From: Dugong dugon
Taxonomy: Eukaryota; Chordata; Mammalia; Sirenia; Dugongidae
NCBI GenBank assembly: GCA_030035585.1
Contig: CM057482.1
Span: forward strand, 9,721,001 to 9,785,000
Length of the DNA: 64,000 nucleotides
Reading direction: 5' to 3'
Under the pieces are notes generated by a model that saw only the letters and a list, made by a program, of their open reading frames with translations, did no database searches and was not told where the DNA came from. Both the position numbers and the translations under genes were made by a program. Below, one piece after another: positions 22,101-34,100 of the stretch; position 1 is the first letter of the stretch; every line of letters starts with the position of its first letter.

Positions 22101-25100
22101 AATTTGTTTTAGCTGTGGGATCCCATGGGCAGCGCTTACATCACTAATAATGATTTCTTGCTTCTATAGGCGACCAGAGAGTTGAACTGGCTGACGAGTG
22201 ATCTGTCTCCCCCTGAACACCTCTGGGAGCCACTGAGGGATGCATTAAAAGTCCCTTTATAGGCAGGTTGGGTTTGTTTTTAATGGTACTATTTTACTCA
22301 GAGTGTCTCCTTATTTTCAGAGTAAGCCCCAGTCTCCAAAGAGAACTGCTTCCCTTCGTCCCATCAACAGTGGCTCCAAAGAAAATGGAGTCCATGAGGA
22401 ACAAGACCAAGAGCCACAGGATCTCTTTGCAGGCAAGTGTGGAAATGACTTTGTTAAGTTACTGAATTAAAGTCAAAAGCAAAAAGAAAACCATTGGAAA
22501 CATAACTCTATGGAAGATACTGTTGTGGAGGACTAAAAAAAATGTAAAATACAGGCCCTGCCATCATTACAAGTTTAGGGAGTAAGACATAAATATACAA
22601 TTCTTTAAGAACAGGTGTTAAATAACTATTAAATGATAATAAAAATGTGGCTAGAGGAAGGGTAGAAATACAAACAGGAGCTCATAGGAGTATGAGATCA
22701 CTAACTAAAGCAGTAATTTTAGATTTATGATGGAGACACATAGTCAGAAATATATTGTATGTCCTAATCCAGAATATATACATACTTGTACAAAACTGAA
22801 ACAAAAGTTATTTGCCCTTGCTACTTCTGATACAATCTAAAATTTTCTATTGTTTCACTTTTTTTAATCCTCTTGGCAACCTATTGATTTCACAATCCAC
22901 CAATGAGCCACAACCTTCAGTTCGGAGAACACTATTCTAGAGCAGGGTTTCTCAGCATTGTACTATTAACATTTTGGGATGGATAATTCCTTGTTTGGGG
23001 GGTCTATCCTATGCTCAACACATTTTGCCTCCCAGGAGACATTTGTCAATGGTTGGAGACATTTTTGGTTGTCACGATTAGGGGGAGGTGGGGGAGTACT
23101 AGCATCTAATGGGTAGAGACCACGGATGCTTCTAAACATCCTGCAATACACAGAACAACCCCTCACAACAAAGAATTATCCACCCCAAAATACCAGTAGT
23201 GCTGAGACTGAGAAACCCTGGGCTATAGTGACCTTGAAAGACCTCCTGGAAGAAGCAGGATTTATGTAGGAGAAAAGGAGAAGTGTACAAATGGTGGGGC
23301 AGGCAGTGTAAGGTATGTTTGGGGGACAGTGCATGAGCTTGATGGGCCAAAGCAAGGGTTTCTTAGAGAAGCCATGGAAGATAAGGCTGGAGATGTAGTT
23401 TGGGAGGATTTTTGACATCGCTAATTATAGGTTGAATTTTCATCCTAGCACCAGTTAAGAGTCATTGGCAGTTTTGAATAAGAAAAGTGATATGGGCAAA
23501 GTAATGTTTTAGGAAAACTGATCTAGTGGAATTATGTAAAATGTATTGCAGTGGGCAAAGTCTGGAGGCTTTTCAGAAGACAATTAGTTCAAGAATAAAA
23601 TGGCCCAGACCAGAATTAAGGTGATAGAAGTAGGATGGGAAAGGTGGAAACTTTTCAAAGAGGTAGCAACAAAATCTGGTGTTAGTCCTTTTTAGCTCAG
23701 TGGTGAAGTCATCTCCAAGGTTCACCGTTCAGCCTGGGAGTGGACAGTCCCATAAAACCAAATGGGACCAATGAGGTACAGCAGTCCAGGGACAAGGGCC
23801 AGAAGGCAGAAGAGGACAAGGAAGCTGGTGATAGGGAACCCAAGGTTGAGTAAGGATAGTGTTGATGTGTTGTGAGGTTGTTAACCATTGTCATAGGGCA
23901 ACATGTGTACTAACTGTTAAATGAGAAACTATTTTGTTCTGTAAGCCTTCATCTAAAGTGAGAATAGCAGCACAATTGGAAGAGCGTAGTCGATGTCACT
24001 GAACTGTGCATGTAGAAATTTTTGAAATGGTGTATCTTTGGCTATGTGTATTTTCACCAAAAAAAAAGGTTGAGAAGTTAGAGGGTTGACATGTTGTGGG
24101 GTTGCTAACCAATGTCATAAAGCAATATGTGTACTAAAAAAAAAAAAAAAAAGATCTGGTGTTAGTGATTAGATAACACTGTGTGTTCAAAAATGAGAAT
24201 TGAGGACAAGAGTCAAAGGTTTCAAGTCCAAGGTTTGAGAGGAAAATGATAATATTTATAGAACCACATTCTAAAGAAAAAACTGGCTTTGAGGGAAGAG
24301 TGAGTTTAGATTTTAGATGTCTTAAGTTTGAAATGCAAAGGGAAATGCCCAGGAAGCAGTTGGAACTGTGGCATCTACCTGGGGAGGAGAGAAGACTGGA
24401 AATAAGGAGTGGTCTTCCTAGAGTCTCCTTAGAAGTGGAAGGTGCCGTGTGAGTAAACTCCTCTAAGGCACGAATGGTGGTGAAGAGGACAGATGAGAGA
24501 GCCAAGGGTAAGACCTTGGGAAGGCGCCCACATTAGATGTCTGGGGGGAAATTTAAAAGACATGAAAGGAAAGAAGAGGTCAGAAGAAGAAATGTAAAGA
24601 TTTAGAAGATTTTCTAGTCCCTTTCATCCTTCAAGCTTAAAACGCACACTATTCATTCTGGTAGTGAACTATTTTTTGGATAAAGTTTCTGGAAGAGAAA
24701 TGCAAATAATGAATTATCTTTAAAACATGGCAGATTGAAAAGCATATAAATTTCCTATCTTTGGGATGTTACATTTATATGACCTTTCCTAATAAGAAGG
24801 CCTGAAATCTTAGTATGACCAACCAGTTACCCCCGTGATTGGGTTTTCTGTACATGCACATGTAGAAATCTTTATTAGGGATGTATTTACTGCTAATGAA
24901 GATTCTAATTTACTTCAGTCCCCTACCAGTTTCATGAGCAGTCAATACCTGCCTCACTACTAAGAAGGGAACAGCCAAGGAAGGAATGTCTGCAGTGAGA
25001 TTTTAGGACTCCAGTAGCTTCTCAGATGTTTTAGATATTGACCATGGAGATTAAATGTTCAGATTTTATTTTCCATCTGACTAGTGATGGTCAGAGTCTC

Positions 25101-28100
25101 TCTGCCCAAGCCCAAAGGCTTTCCCATTACTCTTAGCAAGAGCTCAAAGATAAGATCTTTTTTTAATGTAAGTTTTGGCATTCTTGTCAAGTGAATTTCA
25201 GTAGGAAATGCAGAGTTCTTCAAAAGGCTTTTGGTAGCACTCTAATAAGCCTGAGGCTTCAAATGCTCAGCACCTCCTGTTTCATTTCCACATGCATTTT
25301 TAACCTCATTACTTTGTGGGACTTGCATGATCCTCAGCATACTTTATCTGCTTGTTTTTTGGTTTTTTTTTTTGGTTTTTCAAAGAATCCTGAAGTCCTA
25401 ATATGTTAATTTATGTATTTTTAAATATATACTTTTTTATTTGTCTAAAAATTTTAATGCCTAAAAATGGTGCATAATGCTATTTTAAAAGTTTCCTTTC
25501 TCAGACACTCAGGAATGAGTCGCTCTCCTCAACTGTCCAGATAGCTGAAGGATGGCTCTTAACCAAATTTTTTTTTTAAACTTATGTTGTTTAGAAAGAT
25601 TTTCAGATATTACATGTGTCCCTCCCCCACTTGGGCAGCTGTATTAAATATAACTTAATCTTTGCAAGAGGATGTTAAGCCTTCATTGTGAGCAGTTCTC
25701 AAACTGGGCTGAAGTCAGGTGTGGCCATGTTCTTTCCCAGGTATCACTCGGTTTGCACCCTGGATGCATTCCTTCTAACTTATAGTTTCCCTGACTCTTC
25801 CTTTGATGTCATTTTTTCCTGTCAGCACACCTGCCTCTTCTGTTGTATTGGTTTGTAAAGCAGGCAACTGAACTTATTCTTCTTTTACAAACCATTATAA
25901 CAACAACAGATAGTGTTCATGTAAGTTTCTAAAGGCATAGTCCTAAGAGTAAAACCAGTTGTCACACTTATTTTGGCTGTGTAGTCTTTCTGCTTGATCC
26001 CTGATTCTTGCCTGTATTCTGGGTAAGAGAGGGTAGCCCCAGCAGTTGTTTCCCAAGTTTCCTCTGGAAAGAAGCGGGGTTGCTCTACCAAGAAAACTGT
26101 TTTTTTTTTTTATCAGCCTGCCCTTTTATCCACATCAAAATCTCATGACTCTTGTTCTCTTAGTCTATAAGAACCTCTGAGTCTTGAGAGTAGTTGCTAT
26201 CATTCTTGTCTCTTGGCCTGTAGAATGAAATTCAGCCACCAAAGACTCATTGTTGACCTTGGTTTTAAATATCAACTCCTTTTAGATGCCACAGTGGAGC
26301 TATCCCTGGACAGCACTCAAAATAATAAGAAGGTACCAGCCAAAACGCTCATTTCTCTTCCACCACAGGAAGCCACACGTTCTTCTAAGCCCCAGCCAAG
26401 CTATGAGGAGGTGAGAATATATGCTACTTGTCTTGTTTCTTCTGGATTTTTAGGACCCTATGCTACCATTCTGAAGTTCAGTTGCATATGAACCCTGAGA
26501 AAATATTTATGACTCTTGAAGAAGACCTTTAATGTTAGTCTACAGCCAGAACCCAATAAAGGACTCTTTCTTGGACAGGGCGTCTGTTGCCCTGAGATTA
26601 GCACAGAGGCTTTCAGTGGTCACTAATGATATCTAGTGTCTTGAAGCTTCCATATTCAGGAGTATATTGTCTCCTCATTTCCTCCTTAGCCTGAAAGAGA
26701 CGAGTCTTCCAGAATCCAATAATTACTCATTCTGATCAAAATAAAGTTTTACGGAAATAGATTTATCCAAGACCTTTGAACTGGCTGCCAACTTAAAATC
26801 ACAAGGATTATTGGGAATGGACGGAGCTGAACACTGATACATAGAAAGATATATCTTGATCTTACTGTATTGATACAAGGTTAGAACAGGGTAAAATTAA
26901 GAGCTGTTTTTTTGGTATCAACTCTCATGATCTGTCTTCTCTTTAAAAAGCTAGAGGAAGAAGAGCAGGAGGACCAGTTTGATTTGACAGTCGGTATAAC
27001 TGATCCCGAGAAGATAGGTAAGCATTCTTGGGATTCCTTGTGAAGTTAGGCTCTAGCTGTGAAAAGCGTAGTTAGCTGCTTCGTGGTTGGTTAACGCCAT
27101 AGCTGAGCTAGCCCATGTGAAGTGCTTCATCATTACCTTTTCTGTAAATTCTGCCCCTTGCTGTGCTTCTAAGGCCAAAAACTTGTAGTTACCCAGTACT
27201 TCATTAGGCTCGTCTTGGCTTTTAGAAGAAAAATCAGAGACATCAAATACTGCAAGAATCCCTTTTTAAAAACCTAAACTTTGCCTTCTAGAGAGTTGAT
27301 GAGAACATTTTATCCCCTTTTGAGATCATAAATTCCATTTAAGCATCCTAAAAATGCATATTCTAGAATTTTGGTATGCTGAACTTGTTTTTCTCTGAGA
27401 AGTTGGAAGCTCATGTTATATATCATTTATCATGTACTCTCAGTATCCTGATGAGGTAAGAAAGTCTGCATGTCTCTTTCATAGATAAGAAACTAAAGAA
27501 CCTAGGTTGAATATTGGTCAGATTGAAACTAGACTTTCAAAAAAGCACAACACTTAACTTTGGCTAGAACCTGGATTTTCAGGATAGCCTTCCCCTGTCC
27601 CAAGCATGTGAGGGTTATCAGTGAGCAGAGAACAATAGGCCTCAACTTTCCTTGTTCTGGGTATTGACCCTCATAGAGAAGACTGTGCAGAGCTTGTCCT
27701 CCTAAACAGAGGCGGTGTTTATATAGTTAAGAGGAAAAATTGCAATTCCCAACTCTCTCTCTATTCTAAACTCAGAACAGGAACTTACGAAGTCAAATTA
27801 GACTTTGTGCCAAAATAGTTTGTCGTTAAACTGTTGGATTTTTACTTTTCCTAGACTGTTGGCACTGGTAGGCTGTTTATGAGCATCTTACACAGTTCCC
27901 TCATCTAACACTTGAGGAAATTGGGGACCAAAAAGTGAAGTAGCTTTCCTATTCAGGCACAGTGTGGTTCATCTTAGAGCCTAGGCCAGAACTTTGGGTT
28001 CAGGTCTACGATTCTCACTTGCCTCTCTAATATTTAGGCACACTGATTTTAAGCTAGCCATTAGCTAGTTATTAGCTGCTTTAAATCTTTGATGGAATAA

Positions 28101-31100
28101 GACAGGTTATAAATAAATAGTACTAATTGCTTTAGTATTGTGTTAACAAGTCATGATGTTCAAACACGAGAGAGAATGATTAAAACATCCCATAAGTCAG
28201 ATTTATTTAAACACAAGTTACTCTTAGGTGATAAGCTTTCATCCCCTCACACCACAGTCTAGATTTCTAGTCATGTAGATGCCAAGAAGCCAGCTACATA
28301 AAGCCTTTTCATAGTCAAGGCCTGATCTTTATGAGAACACCTTCTGTTTTATGGGCTGGTTATTCAGCATGGGCTTCTCTTTTCCACACACTTAAGTTAG
28401 AACCCTATTTCTATCAAGATATTATGTTTGGAGCCTTGGTAATTTGCATATGCCATCTTTTACTCCCAGGAATTATTTGGGAAATTTATGTGAACTTTAA
28501 GGCTGCTGTATTATTAACCCATTGTCAGCTCTTGTGCTCTGTGTACGCATGCAGGTACGTTCATTTTCACACACCACGTCAGTAAAGCAGCCGGCAGACA
28601 GGCAGCGTGTCTGAAGGTCCTGCTTTGCATCTTAAGTTGTTTGCACTAGGACTTTCCCAAAATTGCAGGCACTACTTTATGGGATTGACCTTATTTTTTC
28701 TTTTTTAATTGCAATAAATGTATATTTAAAAAATCATTTGCCAAGGACTGACAGTTTGGACATTTGAATCTATTCTTCTGTGAATGAAATTTTGAATACT
28801 TTTTCTATGAACTGACATTTTTTTTTTCTGTCATCAGTGGTAAACATCATTAGTAATATTTGGCAATGTAGTGTAAGTGGTTTAGAAGAAAACTAAAGGG
28901 GGTAATCAGTGTAAAGTAATTTCTAAAGTGTAGCTGTTTTATATACAGCTTTTTGGTAGGGGCTGGGGAGGTAGAGAAGGCAAGCCCTCTATTCTGGTAT
29001 AATCTCCAACTTCTCTGTGTACTTTATACAAGCAGTCATTTCCAGCCATTCCATTGAAACCAGCTGTAATATCTGACCCTCTTGATGCAGTACTGCCCCT
29101 TTCCTTACCCCCTCACCCCAGGACTACTTCAGGAGCTTAAGCTTAGGCATCTGGTAATTATTGACAAGATTTTTGTGTTTGGTATTGGGAGAATTCAGGG
29201 TGGGGAGTAAGGGAACAAACCCGCCATGAAACACCATAGCCCAGCACTGGAGCTGTGTGTGTCTGGATCCCAGTGTGTGTCTTCTCAGTGTTCAGACAAT
29301 CATTGGTGCCTTTACCTCCCCAGGTGGTCTAGGTTGGGAGACTCCTACAGAGAAAAACAGTTGCTTGAATCCCAAGTTATTTAACAAAGGCTTTTTCAGA
29401 AAAATAATTCCTCAGGAAAGGGAGATTGTGTGGCATCAGGCAGCCAGACTGTCCCCTGCTAGGCCCTTTGCTGTGGGTGAGCATGCTAGGTCAGTGAGGT
29501 CAGTGTCTCCCAGCACCAAGGCAAGGGACCGTGATGGCCTTTCTAAAAGAGCAAACTGAGCCTGGAGCCAGCCTAGGGTGGAACTGCTTGTTTCCTTTTA
29601 CATCACTTGGCTTCCTTCTCCTCCTCCTGCTTTACACAGCAAGGGAATTGTTTGGTTTTGGACAGATGTGTGTAATCAGCCCAAATATTGGCATGGTAAC
29701 AACTGATGGATTGTCAGTATCCAGTGCTGCTTTGTGGAGGGTATAAATGGAGCCTGGCTTTGGAACAGGGACTGACTTTCTTGTCTGACTCGAAACTGGG
29801 GCTCAGCCAGCATCCGTGGGGGCATGCTGTGTCCCACAGAGGCAAGTAGGATCTGGATGCTAGGATGGCGTGTAAAATTCAGAGATGAAACAAGTACGCC
29901 TTCTTAGACGGGACTCCTATGGTGCATGATTCCTGGTTAAATGTTAGCCAGATTAACACTCCTTTGGTTTACACGGTAATCCTCTCCTGCTTTCTTCTTC
30001 TCCCACAGGAGATGGTATGAACGCCTACGTAGCCTACAAAGTTACAACACAGGTGAGTCCAGGTGACCCTGCTGATGTCCACCTTAAAAGGTGTGGGTGC
30101 TCACACCAAGAAGGGCATCCTTCGGATTAACTATGGTCTCCCTTTAGTTTGTTTGCCAACATCTTCCTTCACATTCACTCAAGACAGACAAGCCTCCTTC
30201 CCTTTCATGGCCTCATCTGGGTACTCTAGACTGAGCCTTTCCAGTTTTCTTCCAAATAGCTAACACTTCCATGCGGAACTTTGTAAGTGTTATGACGTGC
30301 AGTGTATCTGATATAGCCCCATCCCACTTAGGAACTATGGCTTAGCGCTACCGTGGTGGATTGCTCCAAGCTAAGAGTGATCAACTGTTTCGACATCCTC
30401 GGTTTTTCTGAGGTTTCATATGTGGAGCTTCTTTTAATGTTTCCCCTAACCTTTTGCCTCTCAGCCTGGTTTTCCTTTTTTATATAATACTAATGCATAC
30501 AAAACATCGTATGTGAGATACAAAGCATCATAAAATGGAGCCCTGAACTTACCACCAATCTTAAGCTCAGTACCATTGAATCTACCTGCCTGCTTCTCCC
30601 CATCACATCCGTTGCCTCTTAGCTTAGAGGCAGCTGCTCTCCTGAGTTGTCTCCCATCGCCTTTATTAAAAGTCTTCACATGTGTATCCCTAAGCAGCAA
30701 ATTGTTTTGCTTTGTTTTTGAGTTTCTTAAAAATGGTAACATGCTGAAAAAATGGTGCTTTCTTCGCTTAGCGTTGTTTCTCAGACCCGTCCGTGATGTG
30801 AGCAGTTGTGGTTAGTCCATTGTGGGAATATACCACAATGTACTTACTTGTTTTCCTGTTCTGAACATTTGACTTGTTTCTAGTCTTTGTAATTATGAAC
30901 CAGGAACATTCTTACACATATCTCCTACTGCGCACACAGAAAAGTTTCTCTAGGATATGTAACCAGGAGTACTTCTTGGGTCATAGGTAGTGCAGATGTT
31001 GAAATTCACAAGGAATGAAAACTATTTTCCAAAGTCTTTGTACCAGTTCATGCGTCCACTGGCAGTGTATAAAAGTTTCCATTGATTCACTTATTTGCCA

Positions 31101-34100
31101 GCATTTGGCAAGGCTAAGTTTCTTAAATTTTGCCTATCTGGTGAGTATAAAATGATCTCATTATGATTTAGGCATAGTCTTTTTTACTAGAAGTCTCCTT
31201 TGTATTGTCTCCCTACTGCTTGTTGGCCTGCCTCCTTGGAGTGCTAGCTCCTCTGACACTAGAGGTTAAAGTGTCTACAGCTTAGACATGTCATCTTCTG
31301 TCCCTTTAGAAGCCCTGTTTAGACTGTCTTTCTCTAGTTTGGCTGCTCTAATTCCAGCAGCTTATGCCCTTAGTAAGTCAGTACAGGATGGATGGGTTAT
31401 AGGTGACCATAAAATTCTTGTATTAAGCTAGAATTCTACATGTTTCCATAGAGCAAGAGTTCTTAACCTGAGGATGAAACTGTGTTTGAGTTTATTCGGC
31501 TCCCTTTGTAATCCTATCTTTAGTTTATGTGTTTAAAATCATCCCGAGAAGTGCTCCCTAAGCTTCCCCAGAAAAGGAGACTATAGCTCAAAAAAGTTTA
31601 AGAAGCTCTGCCTTGGAGAAGGTTAGTTGCCAAGCAGCTAAAGGGTGGGGATCTGGGAGATGTATTCCTTTGATGGCAGCCTGATGGCTTTCAAGATACT
31701 CATTCATCCCAATTTGGAATGAATTTGCCTTGTGTTTTTTCTGTCCCCAAGACGAGCTTACCAATGTTCAGAAGTAAACAGTTTGCAGTGAAAAGAAGAT
31801 TTAGTGACTTTCTGGGTCTTTACGAGAAGCTTTCAGAGAAACACTCTCAGAATGGCTTCATTGTCCCTCCTCCTCCTGAGAAGAGCCTAATAGGTAAGAC
31901 TATGGTCTTTAATTCCACTGGGATTTTTCCCTTTACCTTCTTTCTTCCCTTAATATAATTACTGTTTGGTATATATGAGACTGCGTCTATTAACAGTGTA
32001 AAATCTTGTAGTTAGGAAAAAAAAGATATATCCAGTGTTTTCCTATAAATCACTTGAGGTCTGGAGAGAGTCTATTTCGACGTGTTCTCTTTCCACAGAT
32101 GCAGTAGGGGCTCCGGTTTCAGCCCCCAGAGTGTTTTGTTTGTTCTTCTTAGTTGGTATCCAGGAGTCTTGAGTGATTGCTGTTCCCTCCAGATTGAAGC
32201 GTACTGAATTGTGTGGGGTGGGTGGGAGGCCTTTCCGTCTCTGTCAGCTGATGCTTGTTCATCTCTGCTCAGAGCCCCACAGCACAGATGTCTGCAGTGC
32301 AAGTCCCAGGATTCAGAACCTTCAACACTTAAGACTAGTTAAAGAATGACTCTTGTGTAAAAAAACCTTTTGTTCATGCTTGTTCATGACATACAATTGG
32401 CCTTAAGTTCTGTTTTGCTTTGTTTGTTGGTTTTTTTTTTTTGTTTGTTTGTTTTAATTGTAGCAGATATGTATATAACAAAACATTTGCCAGTTCAGCA
32501 TTTGTTCACATGTAGAGTTCAATGACATTGATTACATTCATCATGTGGTTCACCTATCACCACTATCACTGGTTCCAAATGATTCCATCACCATTAACAG
32601 AAACCCAGTGCCCCCTAAGCAATGACTCCCCTTTTCCCACTCCCTCCTGCCCCTGGTAACCACTAATAAACTTTGGTTTATTTGCATATTCTAGATATTT
32701 CAAATAAGTGGGATTATACAATATTTGTCTTTTTCTGACTGACTGATTTCACTCAGCATAGTATTTTCAAGGTTCATCCATGTTGTAGCATGTATCAGGA
32801 CTTCATTTCTCTTTATGGCCGAGTAGTTTCCATTGTTTGTCAGTTTGTCGTACTGTAGGGGCTTGCCTGTTGCTGTGATACTGGAAGCTATGCCAACAGT
32901 ATTCAAATACTAGCAGGGTCACCCATGGCAGACAGGTTTCAGCTGAGCTTCCACACTAAGACAGACTAGGAAGAAGCACCCAGCAGTCTACCTCTGAAGA
33001 GAATTAGCCAGTGAAAACCTTATGAATAGCAGCGGAACATTGTCTGCTATAGTGCCGGAAGATGAACCCCTCAGGTTGGAAGGCACCCAAAATATGACTG
33101 GGGAAGAGCTGCCTCCTTAAAGTAGAGTTGACCTTAATGACATGGATGCAGTCAAGCTTTCGGGACCTTCTCATTCAAAATGAGAAGAAACAGCTGCAAA
33201 CATCCATTAATAATCGGAACATGGAAAGTATGAAGTACGAATCTAGGAAAATGGGAAATCATCAGAAATGAAATGGAACACATGAACATCAATATCCTAG
33301 GCCTCATCAGTTAGCTGAAATGGACTGGTATTGGCCATTTTGAATCAGACAATCATACGGTCTACTATGTCGGGAATGACAGATTGAAGAGGAATGGTGT
33401 TGCATTCATCATAAAAAAGAACATTTCAAGATCTATCCTGAACTACAATGCTGTCAGTGATAGGATAGTATCCATATGCCTATAAGGAAGACCACTTAAT
33501 ACGACTGTTATTCAAATTTACACACCAACCAAATTTTTACCAACTTCTGCAGTCTGAAATTGATCGAACATGCGATCACAATGCATCGATAATTACTGGT
33601 AATTGGAATGCAAAAGTTGGAAACAAAGGAGAAGGGACGGTAGCTGGAAAATATGGCCTTGGTGATAGAAACGATGTCGGAGATCGCATGATAGAATTTT
33701 GCAAGACCAACGACTTCATTACAAATACCTTTTTTCACCAACATAAACGGCAACTATACATGTGGTCCTCGCCAGATGGAATATACAGGAATCAAATTGA
33801 CTACATCTGTGGAAAGAGATGATGGAAAAGCTCAATATCATCAGTCAGAACAAGGCCAGGGGCTGACTGCAGAACAGACCCTCAGTTGCTCATATGCAAG
33901 GTCAACTTGAGACTGAAGAAAATTAGAACAAGTCCACGCGAGCCAAAGTATAACCTTGAGTATATCTCACCTGAATTTAGAGACCATCTCAAGAATAGAT
34001 TTGACGCATTAAACATTAATGACTGAAAACCAGATGAGTTGTAGAATGAGATCAAGGATATCATACATGAAGAAAGCAAGAGTTCACTAATAAGACAGGA

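Larger units (their letters stand above)
10196..22320 (+). other. SNX1: SNX1 intron 1
   Basis: 12.1 kb, GT-AG, the largest intron. It holds a MIR, AfroSINEs, two LTR pieces, old L1s, an elephant-type L1 3'UTR and a tRNA-Gly/RTE composite SINE, listed separately. 10196-12050, 12440-13520, 15530-16770, 16985-17430, 17950-19430 and 20380-22160 show no gene, exon or recognised repeat; 21092-21110 is a T-run. Confidence 0.8.
22433..26285 (+). other. SNX1: SNX1 intron 2 (GC-AG)
   Basis: 3.85 kb. Contains MER20, an L1 3'-end insertion and an old dispersed repeat, given separately. 22440-22930 and 24540-26280 show no recognised element apart from T-runs at 25367-25379 and 26099-26111. Confidence 0.8.
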
